From Beduinella massiliensis (GTDB lineage: Bacteria; Bacillota; Clostridia; Christensenellales; Aristaeellaceae): 64,000 bases of DNA. The notes beneath the pieces are model-generated. The model made no database searches. It was not told the origin of the DNA and saw nothing but the letters and a program-made list of their open reading frames with translations. Of this stretch, positions 46,280 through 53,804 are shown piece by piece. A program made the position numbers and the translations under genes. The stretch spans positions 3,007,605 through 3,071,604 of the forward strand of contig NZ_LT963430.1 of NCBI RefSeq assembly GCF_900199405.1, given 5' to 3'. How positions within the stretch are numbered: position 1 is the first letter of the stretch; each line of letters begins with the position of its first letter.

Positions 46280-47137
46280 ATGACGACGACAAGAAGGATC
46301 CGCCGCGCCTGTAACACTACGCTCTATTATCTTGTGCTCGTTGCCCTAGGAATCGTCATGGTTTTTCCGCTTCTCTACATGCTGCTTGCTTCCTTTAAGA
46401 CGAACGCCGAAATCTTCGGGCAGCCCCTGAAGCTGCTGCCGGACTCCTTTTCCCCGGACGGCTACGTGAACGGCTGGCGTGGCGTGGGAAACTATACGTT
46501 CGGCACCTATATGGCGAATTCTTTTCTGCTCACGCTCCCCTCGACCCTTCTGACCATCGCCTCCAGCCTGCTGGTCGCTTACGGATTTGCTCGCTTTGAG
46601 TTTCCGTGCAAGAAGCTGCTGTTCAGCGTGATGTACGGCCTCATGCTTCTGCCTGCCTCGGTGCTGATCATTCCCCGCTACCTGGTCTTTGCCAAGCTGA
46701 ATTGGGTGGACACCTATCTTCCTTTCTGGATTCCCGCCGCCATGGCTACTTCCTCCTTCTTCATCTACATGTTCATCCAGTTCTTCCGCGGTCTTCCGCG
46801 GGAGCTGGACGAAGCGGCCATGATCGACGGCTGTTCCTCCTTCGGCATTCTAAGGCACATTCTCTTCCCGCTCTGCACCCCCGCCATCATCTCCGCGGCA
46901 ATCTTTTCCTTCATCTGGACCTGGAACGACTTCATGTCCCAGTTCATCTACATCTCGTCTGTGCCCAAGTACACCGCCGCGCTCGGCCTGCGCATGAGCA
47001 TCGAGGGAACGGCCAACATCAACTGGGCCAACGTGCTGGCGATGTCCATCGTTTCCATCATCCCCAGCATGCTGGTGTACCTCTTCCTGCAAAAATACTT
47101 CGTCGAGGGCATCGCCACGAGCGGCCTGAAGGGTTGA
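46280..47137 (+). CDS. Sugar ABC transporter permease (MalG/UgpE type)
   Basis: A 285-aa membrane protein with six helices, starting TLYYLVLVALGIVMVFPLLYMLLASF. The EAA loop reads ELDEAAMIDGCSSFGILRHILFPLCTPA. ATG 46280 lies one base after the preceding stop with GGAGGG 7 bases upstream. Second permease of the binding-protein-dependent importer. Confidence 0.93.
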   Translation: MTTTRRIRRACNTTLYYLVLVALGIVMVFPLLYMLLASFKTNAEIFGQPLKLLPDSFSPDGYVNGWRGVGNYTFGTYMANSFLLTLPSTLLTIASSLLVAYGFARFEFPCKKLLFSVMYGLMLLPASVLIIPRYLVFAKLNWVDTYLPFWIPAAMATSSFFIYMFIQFFRGLPRELDEAAMIDGCSSFGILRHILFPLCTPAIISAAIFSFIWTWNDFMSQFIYISSVPKYTAALGLRMSIEGTANINWANVLAMSIVSIIPSMLVYLFLQKYFVEGIATSGLKG

Positions 47138-47152
47138 AAAGGAGTGAATATC

Positions 47153-48283
47153 TTGAACGAACAGGAACGGAAAACGCTGTCACAGCATCGTATCGCGGAG
47201 ATCCGCTTCAAAGAATTTCGCGCCCGTTATCCCCGCCTTCACGGAAAAAACGCCGTCAAAACCTATCACGGTTTCGGCGGCAGCGTGCGCGTGGCGCAGC
47301 TCGTCACCGATCAGGGCGCAACCGGTTGGGGGGCCCTGTGCGGCGGCCTGTCTGCGGCCCAAAGCGCGCTTGCGTTGGCGACCGGCCGCAGGGTCGGCGA
47401 TCTCTTCGCGCCGGAGTCCGGCATCCTGGATGACCGCCTCTTCCCTTTCGACATCGCCCTGCACGACCTGGCGGGCGTCATCCTGAACGTCTCCGTCGCC
47501 CGCATGATAAACCCGGCTGCCGCGCCCTTCGCGCGAATTTACGACGGGGCGATCTACATGAACGACATCGTTCCGGAGGAAAAGCCGCAGGGCATCGACG
47601 CCATTTTGAGGGACTGCGCGGAGGATTGGGCGCTCGGCCACCGCATGTTCAAAATCAAGATCGGCCGCGGCCATCGCTGGATGGAGCACGACGCCGGCAT
47701 GGAACGGGACGTGGAAATCCTACGCAGGGTTCATGCCCAATACCCGGGCGCCTCGCTCATGGTGGACGCCAACAACGGCTACAGCGTGGAGGACGCGCTG
47801 CTCTTCCTGCGCCGCATCGAGGGCATTCCGCTGTACTGGTTTGAGGAGCCCTTTGCGGAGGACGAAAAAAACGACGCCGTCCTTCACCGTTTCCTCGATC
47901 AAAACCGCCCGGGCACGCTGATTGCCGACGGCGAATCGGAGCCAGACATCCCGCAGCTGCTTCACTTGGCGTCGCAGGGGCTGGTAGACGTGCTGCAGCC
48001 CGACGTGTGCGGGTTCGGCTTTACGGCCTGGCGGCGGCTGATGCCGCAGATCGTCGCGAACGGATACCTCGCCTCGCCCCACGCCTGGGGAGACGTCGTC
48101 AAGACGTATTACTGCGCTCACCTTGCGGCTGCCTATCCGCATCACATTCCCTGCGTGGAGGCCGTTCTCGGTTGCTCCGAGGGCGTAGACGACTCCGCCT
48201 ATTCTCTTTCGGAAAGCATGTTGACCGTGCCCGACAGGCCCGGCTTTGGCATGGAGCTGATCTGGGCGTCGGAAATCTGCTGA
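47153..48283 (+). CDS. Enolase-superfamily enzyme (mandelate racemase/sugar-acid dehydratase type)
   Basis: A 376-aa enzyme of the enolase superfamily. The catalytic KxK is FKIKIGRG; the metal ligands follow as VDANNGY, WFEEPF and IADGESE. The Asp-His dyad is in LQPDVCGFG and ASPHAWGD, which favours the mandelate racemase/sugar-acid dehydratase branch over muconate cycloisomerases. The exact substrate is not readable. The TTG start was preferred over GTG 47144 for its spacing to AAGGAG. It closes the sugar importer operon and probably acts on the imported compound. Confidence 0.83.
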   Translation: MNEQERKTLSQHRIAEIRFKEFRARYPRLHGKNAVKTYHGFGGSVRVAQLVTDQGATGWGALCGGLSAAQSALALATGRRVGDLFAPESGILDDRLFPFDIALHDLAGVILNVSVARMINPAAAPFARIYDGAIYMNDIVPEEKPQGIDAILRDCAEDWALGHRMFKIKIGRGHRWMEHDAGMERDVEILRRVHAQYPGASLMVDANNGYSVEDALLFLRRIEGIPLYWFEEPFAEDEKNDAVLHRFLDQNRPGTLIADGESEPDIPQLLHLASQGLVDVLQPDVCGFGFTAWRRLMPQIVANGYLASPHAWGDVVKTYYCAHLAAAYPHHIPCVEAVLGCSEGVDDSAYSLSESMLTVPDRPGFGMELIWASEIC

Positions 48284-48305
48284 CAATCCATCTGCCGGTT
48301 CCGGG

Positions 48306-48328
48306 GCGGGGCTAAGCCCCCGCTTTTT
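48306..48328 (+). terminator. Terminator of the sugar operon
   Basis: GCGGGG (48306-48311) pairs with CCCCGC (48318-48323), then TTTTTGCG. It follows the enolase-superfamily gene by about 20 bases. Confidence 0.8.
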
Positions 48329-48340
48329 GCGCTTTCCTAA

Positions 48341-48373
48341 ACGAAAAAAGGAGCGTTGCCGGACAATGCCGGC
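48341..48373 (-). terminator. Terminator of the membrane-protein gene
   Basis: On the minus strand GCCGG-CATTGT-CCGGC (48358-48373) is followed by AACGCTCCTTTTTTCG. The stem is short, but the T-run is strong. Confidence 0.55.
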
Positions 48374-48402
48374 CGCCCCATGCGCCATCGCGCCGTTTCC
48401 CA

Positions 48403-49623
48403 TTACGTCAGATGAAAGATCACCGTGCCGTAGACGTTAAAGCAGATGCCAAGGATCATGACTGCTCCCTCGAGAAAGCGAATCGGCTTGTCTCGCCGGA
48501 GCATGAGCAGGCCCAGCATGGGCAGAAGATCGATCAGGTAGCGGGTGCCGAACTGCCAGGCGCCGAACGACTTATGCAGCAGGAACAGGAAGAAGTGCGC
48601 ACAAGCCGTGCCCACGAGCAGCCAATCCTCCGCGTGCATCGAGCGGCAGCGCGCACCCTCGATTGCCCGGAACGCGGCGATCAGGTACAAGGGGTTCGCG
48701 AGGTAAAACGCAAACCCGTATCCGTGCGGAAAGTTCAGCTGATTTTGCAGCATGTAGGGCAGGCGCAGGATGTTCTTGACGTTCTTGCCCACGTAAGCGA
48801 GCGAAAACTGTCCGTCCTTGGCCTCCACGAACTCCGGCAGGTAATTGTGCCCGAACTCGAAGATGTCGTCAAAGCGAACGTAGTTATAGCAGCCGTAGGC
48901 GGCGGCGATCAGGGCAGGCGCCGCGACGTAGGGTGCCATGTGCAAAAGCGTATCCCATACGCTCCCCATGCGCTCGCGCCTGACCGACCGGTAGAGCCAA
49001 AGCAGGATAAAGGGCACGTACACCGCCTGAAAAGGCCGGCAGCCGACCGCGCAGGCGATGCAGATGGGCGATGCATAGCGCCAGGCGCGCGTATCCGCGA
49101 CCGTTCCGTACGCCGCGAGCATCGTCAGGAAAAACGACATGCCCTGTGCGATGTTCCAAACGCCGCCATAGAGCGATACCTCCAACAGGTTGCAGCCGCT
49201 TACCCAAAAGGCAGCGATGAAAGCCGCCTCCGGCGCGGGGCGCTTCAGCCTGCGCGCGATGCAATACCCCACCGCGTACGACCCCAGAAACAGGCAGAAG
49301 TTTACGAGCATGCTGGGGGTGTTCGCGCCGAAGAGAAACGTCAGCAGCAGCATCGGCACCGTCGGGAACGGCGGAAAGCTGACGTAGATGCCGCCGTCGT
49401 AATAGGCGAGCTCCAGCCAGTCGTAATCCTCCGCGAGGGCGATGTGCCCTTCCCGCCAGCGCATCGCCTGCAGGGTATAGGAGTCGTGCACGCTGTGCTC
49501 CAGAAGGTTCAGCGAAAGGCCGTTTGCCATAAAGAAGTAAACCGCCGCGACGAACAGCAGCCCCCAGCCGAACGCCCGCCGCGCTGCCGCGTCCTTCCCC
49601 CGACGCGGCGCCGCCTCAAGCAT
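48403..49623 (-). CDS. Polytopic membrane protein of unknown function (GT-C-like)
   Basis: A 406-aa protein with about ten hydrophobic helices. An extracytoplasmic loop after the first helix carries acidic residues and aromatic clusters (EHSVHDSYTLQAMRWREGHIALAEDYDWLELAYYDGG), similar in layout to GT-C glycosyltransferases such as dolichyl-type mannosyltransferases. This is a topology-based guess. The start at 49623 overlaps the MarR stop by 8 bases (ATGCTTGA) with GGGAGG 6 bases upstream, so it is translationally coupled to the regulator. Confidence 0.65.
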   Translation of the reverse strand: MLEAAPRRGKDAAARRAFGWGLLFVAAVYFFMANGLSLNLLEHSVHDSYTLQAMRWREGHIALAEDYDWLELAYYDGGIYVSFPPFPTVPMLLLTFLFGANTPSMLVNFCLFLGSYAVGYCIARRLKRPAPEAAFIAAFWVSGCNLLEVSLYGGVWNIAQGMSFFLTMLAAYGTVADTRAWRYASPICIACAVGCRPFQAVYVPFILLWLYRSVRRERMGSVWDTLLHMAPYVAAPALIAAAYGCYNYVRFDDIFEFGHNYLPEFVEAKDGQFSLAYVGKNVKNILRLPYMLQNQLNFPHGYGFAFYLANPLYLIAAFRAIEGARCRSMHAEDWLLVGTACAHFFLFLLHKSFGAWQFGTRYLIDLLPMLGLLMLRRDKPIRFLEGAVMILGICFNVYGTVIFHLT

Positions 49624-50071
49624 CGCCATCCTCCCAGCTTTCAAAGAAGTGCGTGAGCTGTTCCAGGGCGCTCGTAAGCGTCTCCTGCTCCTCGTCGGAC
49701 AATTCCTTCATTACCCGCTCTACCATCAGGCGGTGAAACCGCGCGTGGTGTTCGTTCGCGCGAATCGCCTTTTCCGTCATCTCCACGCGCACGACGCGCC
49801 GGTCGGTAGAGGCGCGCTCCGTGGTCAGGTAGCCCTTGCGGCAGAGCGTCTGCACGGAGACGGTCAGCGTGCCGGTCGTCACCTTCAGACGCTGGGCGAT
49901 CGCGGACATGTTGTTTTCCTCGCCCGCGTTGCCGACGGCCTCCAGCACGTGCATCTCCTTCACCGAGAGATCCTTAAAGTCCCCCGTACAAAGCGCGCGT
50001 TCTTCGATCATCAGGATGTCGTTAAACAGGCGCACGAGCACGTGGTTGAGCGCCTGCACTGTCTTTTCCAT
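49616..50071 (-). CDS. MarR-family transcriptional regulator
   Basis: A 151-aa winged-helix regulator. The helix-turn-helix is MSAIAQRLKVTTGTLTVSVQTLCRKGYL and the wing ERASTDRRVVRVEMTEKA, both canonical. It resembles the FabT-like MarR group of Firmicutes, but no fatty-acid genes are near. It is co-translated with the membrane protein behind it and transcribed from its own promoter, so autoregulation and control of that membrane protein are plausible. Confidence 0.9.
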   Translation of the reverse strand: MEKTVQALNHVLVRLFNDILMIEERALCTGDFKDLSVKEMHVLEAVGNAGEENNMSAIAQRLKVTTGTLTVSVQTLCRKGYLTTERASTDRRVVRVEMTEKAIRANEHHARFHRLMVERVMKELSDEEQETLTSALEQLTHFFESWEDGDA

Positions 50072-50104
50072 GCGTTTTCCCCTTTCAACCGAATTGCTTT
50101 GTAT

Positions 50105-50133
50105 AACATACCATTCCCGGCCTGGCTTGTCAA
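50105..50133 (-). promoter_or_regulatory. Promoter of the MarR operon
   Basis: Minus-strand TTGACA (50128-50133), 17 bp, TATGTT (50105-50110). Its -35 lies only 12 bp from the -35 of the divergent promoter at 50146. Confidence 0.8.
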
Positions 50134-50145
50134 GGCGCGCGGGTA

Positions 50146-50174
50146 TTGACGCGCGCGCTTCAATTTGCTATGAT
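50146..50174 (+). promoter_or_regulatory. Promoter of the unknown gene at 50236
   Basis: TTGACG (50146-50151), 17 bp, TATGAT (50169-50174). It is back-to-back with the MarR promoter, so one operator could control both. Confidence 0.78.
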
Positions 50175-50235
50175 GAAGCGGTATATATACGTTCTTATCC
50201 CATACATAGGATCGGATGCAGAAAGGGCTGTCGTC

Positions 50236-50784
50236 ATGAAAAAAGACTGGGTTCGCACGCTGCTAACGGACTGCATTACCCGCCGCAGTCCCATCGAAAT
50301 TCTGCGCAAAAAGCTGGACGTCCCCCCGCTGTGCTGCGTTCCGCTGCTGATGAGCGAAAAGCTGGTGCTCGTCGTCCCCTACGTCGACTTTCAGCCGGAC
50401 GGCTATGAGGTCATCCGTCTGCGCGACATTTCCAGCATCCGCGCGGACGAGCGCGCCGCGTTTCACGGGCACATCATGATGAGCGAGGGCGTGCTGGAAT
50501 CCCTTTGCCTTCCGCCCGTGTCGCTGGAGAGCTTCAGCGCCCTCCTGACCGACCTGTTCGCGCAGGGCGAGCCGGTCATCGTCTCCGGCAAGGAAGACCT
50601 GCTGCTGGGCACCATCGAAAAGGCGGGCAAGAAGAAGCTGCAGGTGCGCTACATCGACGGCATGGGCCGGGTGGACGAGGATCTAACCCGCCTGCCCTAC
50701 GACGACATCACCTCCGTCGCGTTCGGCAACCGCTACTTGAAGCTCGTCGTGCAGTACGCGGAGGGCGCTCCGGAAGAGGAATAA
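50236..50784 (+). CDS. Conserved-looking protein of unknown function
   Basis: A 182-aa soluble protein I do not recognise. The first 110 residues are mixed alpha/beta (LLTDCITRRSPIEILRKKLD; LVLVVPYVDFQPDGYEVIRLRDISSIRADE). The last 60 (EPVIVSGKEDLLLGTIEKAGKKKLQVRYIDGMG ... YDDITSVAFGNRYLKLV) have the five-strand pattern of a small Sm/SH3-like barrel. The start at 50236 follows the promoter by about 55 bases; an upstream in-frame ATG would overlap the promoter. Divergent to MarR. Confidence 0.7.
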   Translation: MKKDWVRTLLTDCITRRSPIEILRKKLDVPPLCCVPLLMSEKLVLVVPYVDFQPDGYEVIRLRDISSIRADERAAFHGHIMMSEGVLESLCLPPVSLESFSALLTDLFAQGEPVIVSGKEDLLLGTIEKAGKKKLQVRYIDGMGRVDEDLTRLPYDDITSVAFGNRYLKLVVQYAEGAPEEE

Positions 50785-50802
50785 GCTGCTTTCAGCCAAA
50801 CG

Positions 50803-50837
50803 AAAAAACGAGGGAATCCCGAAGAGGGGTTCCCTCG
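50803..50837 (-). terminator. Terminator of the BlaI/BlaR1-like operon
   Basis: CGAGGGAATCCC (50809-50820) pairs with GGGGTTCCCTCG (50826-50837) over 12 bp with one wobble, five-base loop, then TTTTTT on the minus strand. It may also stop transcription coming from the left. Confidence 0.85.
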
Positions 50838-50849
50838 CCTTGTGTTCAC

Positions 50850-53270
50850 TCAGCCATTGACCGGCACCTGCGCCTCCTTGGCGCGCCGCGCTTCCTCGCT
50901 CAGGTATTCATAGGAGACGAGGCAGCCGCTCGCAGCCTCAATTTGAACGCTTGCACCCGTTCCGTCCGCATAGACGACGTCGAAGAAGAGGATGCCGCTG
51001 CCGTAGTCCCCGTTGCGCACGATGCGTTCCACTTCGCCCGTTTTCAGATAAGGCGCCGAAAGATATGTTTTCACGATTTCCATCCAGTGGAGATCATCTG
51101 GGTTCACCGCCTGCCAATAGGCCGACGTCAGGCAGCCCAAGATCGGGTTGCTTTCATTGAAATTCACGTAGAAGTTTCCCCACCACCTCAGCTTTTTCAC
51201 CTTTCCGCTATACAGGTCCAGGGTTATCGAGTATCCACTCCAGCTCCCCCCTTCGGGCCGCTGTGACTCCAAATCCACCAACCATTCCGTCGCGTTCTCG
51301 TAATCGAGCTCCTGGCAATCCTCACGGTCGTTCAATGGGCCGCGTGATACGCGCATGCCCGAAAAGCCATAATCCTCCTGAATCAGTTCCAGCGCCTGCT
51401 CCGCCGTGATGCTGCCTTCCGGCAGCGGATTCGGAGCGCCCCGCAACTGCATCTCGTTTTCCCATGCTGCCCTGTATGCCGCGATGCGCTGGCCGCGAAC
51501 GTCGCACATGGCAAGAAACTCTTCATCGCTGACCGCGCGATCCTCCGGATAATGATAGACCGTCTCGCCCCCGCCGTTATAGCCCAGGATGTACACGCCG
51601 TCGACCGGCTTACTCGTGAGCCCGTTTGCGGGCCGAAAGCTCGAATCGCTCTCGTAGCGCGCCTCGATCTCCGCATAGCGAAGGTTTTCCTTTCGCGTCA
51701 GCGGTCGATTGGGGTACACCTCTCCGCCTGCGTTCTCCGTAAGCGTCCATTCATCCACATACGGCATCAGCAGCGCGCAGGCGTCGTCCAGCTCGATGAG
51801 CTGAAGCAGTTCTTCGTCCGTCAGTTCCCGCTGCGGCATTCTCACAAACGGCAACACGGCGCTCTCGCGATAGTAATCGTCGTATTGAAGCACGCCGCGC
51901 TCGTCGCGATTGACCGAGGCCACGTAAGCCTCCGCCGTCGTGGAAAGGGAGAGCGCGTCGCTCGGCCCGCCTACCGGGATGGGGGTCTGGGCCCGAAGGT
52001 CGTATTTGTCGTAGAAGTAGCACAGGTCGTTCAGCCGTTTTACCTCGTTGGGCGTCAAGACCCGCGTGGTCATCTCCGGCCGCGTCAGAGAAGCTTTGAC
52101 GTACCCCGTCTGCAGGGTATACGGATCGCCCACCCACTCCGGACGTTCATGGAGCGTCCAAACCGCATGTGTGTCCACGGCGTCCGCCGCTTCACCCTGC
52201 GCGCCGGAAACCGCCGGCGCCGCCTCAGGCGCGACTGCCAGCACGCCGCCCGAGAGCAGCGTCAGCGAAAGTGCCAGCGCGACGAGCGCCCCGCCCTGCC
52301 GCTTTTTCGAGCGATCGAACATCGAATAAAACCGTTTTTTCATATCCTTTCTCCCTTCATAGAAGTAGGTAGAAAGCGCGACGTGCCGCCTGCGTTGACG
52401 CTGAACGACGCCCAAAATCGTCTCCCCATAGCGCTTGCGCTGCGACAGCTCCGCATTGGCCAACACGAGGGCGTCGCAGGACATCTCACAGTCCGCCGCG
52501 ATGGCGCGCGCCATCCGGTACACAAGCGGATTGAACCAATGGACGCACAGCGCGCAGAGCACCAGCGCCTTATACCACAAATCCCGGCGTTTATAGTGCG
52601 TCAACTCATGGCGCACGATGAACGAAAGTTCCTCGTCGGAAAGCTCGAGCTCCGGCAAAAGCAGCATCGGCCGCAGGAGCCCCGCTACCATCGGGCTGCT
52701 CACGCATGCGCAGCGCACGGTGCGCACCGTTCCCCGCAGTCTCAGCCGCTCTCCCTCCCGCAGCACCGTCGTCACCTGCCGCGCGGCCGGCGGCTGCGCC
52801 CAGCGGCGTATCATGCGAAAGAAGCGCATGTGCCGCACGCTCTGCACTGCAGCAGCCGCCGCAAATCCAATGAGCCAGACGATGCCCGCCAGCGTCAGTG
52901 GATCCGGCATCTGCAGGCGAAAGCGCGGCGCGAGCGTGTCTTCGGCGACACTTTCCGTCCGTGGTTCCCGCCACGCCGTTACCTTTTGATCGGTCGGCCT
53001 CCGCACAGTCTCGCCCACGACGCGCTCGCCCGGGACCGAATCTTGCCGCACGGGCACGATCACCGCACGCGTCTGCGGCGCGCTTACCGTCACCGCCGCG
53101 CGCGGCAGCGTCGGCCGGTACGGAATCAGCAGCCCTAGAACGACCAACAGCCAGGCCGCGTACCGCCCCGCAGGCGCGACGCGCCGCTCCAGCCAGGGGC
53201 GCGCGACCAGTAGCGTCAGGATGACAGCCGACATGCCAAGGCTGGTCCGCAAAAGCCCTGTAAACCACAT
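50850..53270 (-). CDS. BlaR1/MecR1-like M56 metalloprotease with novel sensor end
   Basis: An 806-aa membrane protein. Three N-terminal helices and the M56 zinc protease domain (HELTH near residues 221-225, with a downstream ADCEMSCDA glutamate region) are followed by a fourth helix (ALVALALSLTLLSGGVLAV, near 330). The outside C-terminal part, about 450 residues, is not a penicillin-binding domain: no SxxK/SxN/KTG series. It carries PepSY-like stretches (ITAEQALELIQEDYGFSG). It should cleave the adjacent BlaI-like repressor after sensing an unknown signal. Starts 8 bases after the BlaI stop. Confidence 0.85.
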   Translation of the reverse strand: MWFTGLLRTSLGMSAVILTLLVARPWLERRVAPAGRYAAWLLVVLGLLIPYRPTLPRAAVTVSAPQTRAVIVPVRQDSVPGERVVGETVRRPTDQKVTAWREPRTESVAEDTLAPRFRLQMPDPLTLAGIVWLIGFAAAAAVQSVRHMRFFRMIRRWAQPPAARQVTTVLREGERLRLRGTVRTVRCACVSSPMVAGLLRPMLLLPELELSDEELSFIVRHELTHYKRRDLWYKALVLCALCVHWFNPLVYRMARAIAADCEMSCDALVLANAELSQRKRYGETILGVVQRQRRRHVALSTYFYEGRKDMKKRFYSMFDRSKKRQGGALVALALSLTLLSGGVLAVAPEAAPAVSGAQGEAADAVDTHAVWTLHERPEWVGDPYTLQTGYVKASLTRPEMTTRVLTPNEVKRLNDLCYFYDKYDLRAQTPIPVGGPSDALSLSTTAEAYVASVNRDERGVLQYDDYYRESAVLPFVRMPQRELTDEELLQLIELDDACALLMPYVDEWTLTENAGGEVYPNRPLTRKENLRYAEIEARYESDSSFRPANGLTSKPVDGVYILGYNGGGETVYHYPEDRAVSDEEFLAMCDVRGQRIAAYRAAWENEMQLRGAPNPLPEGSITAEQALELIQEDYGFSGMRVSRGPLNDREDCQELDYENATEWLVDLESQRPEGGSWSGYSITLDLYSGKVKKLRWWGNFYVNFNESNPILGCLTSAYWQAVNPDDLHWMEIVKTYLSAPYLKTGEVERIVRNGDYGSGILFFDVVYADGTGASVQIEAASGCLVSYEYLSEEARRAKEAQVPVNG

Positions 53271-53278
53271 CAAATGCC

Positions 53279-53656
53279 TCACCTCTTATTGTCCACGTCA
53301 TTCAGCCAGGCCTTCAGTTCGTCGATGTCCGCGTCCGTCATCTGATGCCCCTCGTACAGCGTGCTTACCAGGCTACGGAAGGAGCCCTTGTGAAACTTCT
53401 CCATAAAGCTGCCCGATTCAAAGGCCACATACGCTTCCTGCGTCACAAGCGGGGTGTAGATGCGTTCCTTGCCCATGCGCTCGCTTTTTAAAAAGCCTCG
53501 CTCGATCAGGCGGGTCAACAGCGTCAACACGGTCTGCGGCTTCCAACTGTTGTGCAAATGTGAAATAATCTGGTTCGTCGAAATCGGTGTGGGATTCTGC
53601 CAAACGATCTGCATCAGTTCAAACTCGGCATCCGGCAGCCTGCGCATGTCCGTCAT
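53279..53656 (-). CDS. BlaI/MecI-family transcriptional repressor
   Basis: A 125-aa winged-helix repressor. The core LPDAEFELMQIVWQNPTPISTNQI, recognition helix WKPQTVLTLLTRLIERGFL and wing ERIYTPLVTQEAYV match BlaI/MecI; dimerisation helices fill the C-terminus. It is expected to bind TACAnnTGTA-like palindromes such as those just upstream and to be inactivated by the protease gene behind it. The start at 53656 has GGAGGT 8 bases upstream. Confidence 0.92.
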   Translation of the reverse strand: MTDMRRLPDAEFELMQIVWQNPTPISTNQIISHLHNSWKPQTVLTLLTRLIERGFLKSERMGKERIYTPLVTQEAYVAFESGSFMEKFHKGSFRSLVSTLYEGHQMTDADIDELKAWLNDVDNKR

Positions 53657-53701
53657 AAAGGATACCTCCATTCATTCTACATTTGTCGTTTTTCTGTTTA
53701 T

Positions 53702-53730
53702 ATTCTACATCCGTAGAACGTAATTGTCAA
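53702..53730 (-). promoter_or_regulatory. Promoter of the BlaI/BlaR1-like operon
   Basis: Minus-strand TTGACA (53725-53730), 17 bp, TAGAAT (53702-53707). The first operator covers its -10 box and part of the spacer. Confidence 0.8.
53703..53718. promoter_or_regulatory. BlaI-type operator 1
   Basis: TTCTACATCCGTAGAA, a 6-bp inverted repeat around four bases, sits on the -10 region of the operon promoter. Confidence 0.75.
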
Positions 53731-53733
53731 CCC

Positions 53734-53757
53734 AATATTCTACGTTTGTAGAATATT
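53734..53757. promoter_or_regulatory. BlaI-type operator 2
   Basis: A perfect palindrome: AATATTCTAC, a four-base centre (GTTT), GTAGAATATT. It lies just upstream of the -35 box, about 35 bp centre to centre from operator 1. A third, degenerate half-site (TTCTACATTTGTCG) lies at 53675-53688. Confidence 0.78.
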
Positions 53758-53794
53758 TAAAAAAGAAATGGACCGCAGGTGCTCTGCGGTCCAT
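53758..53794 (-). terminator. Terminator after the EEP-family gene
   Basis: ATGGACCGCAG (53768-53778) pairs with CTGCGGTCCAT (53784-53794), five-base loop, then TTCTTTTTT on the minus strand. It insulates the BlaI operon from upstream transcription. Confidence 0.85.
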
Positions 53795-53804
53795 CTTCGC
53801 TCCG

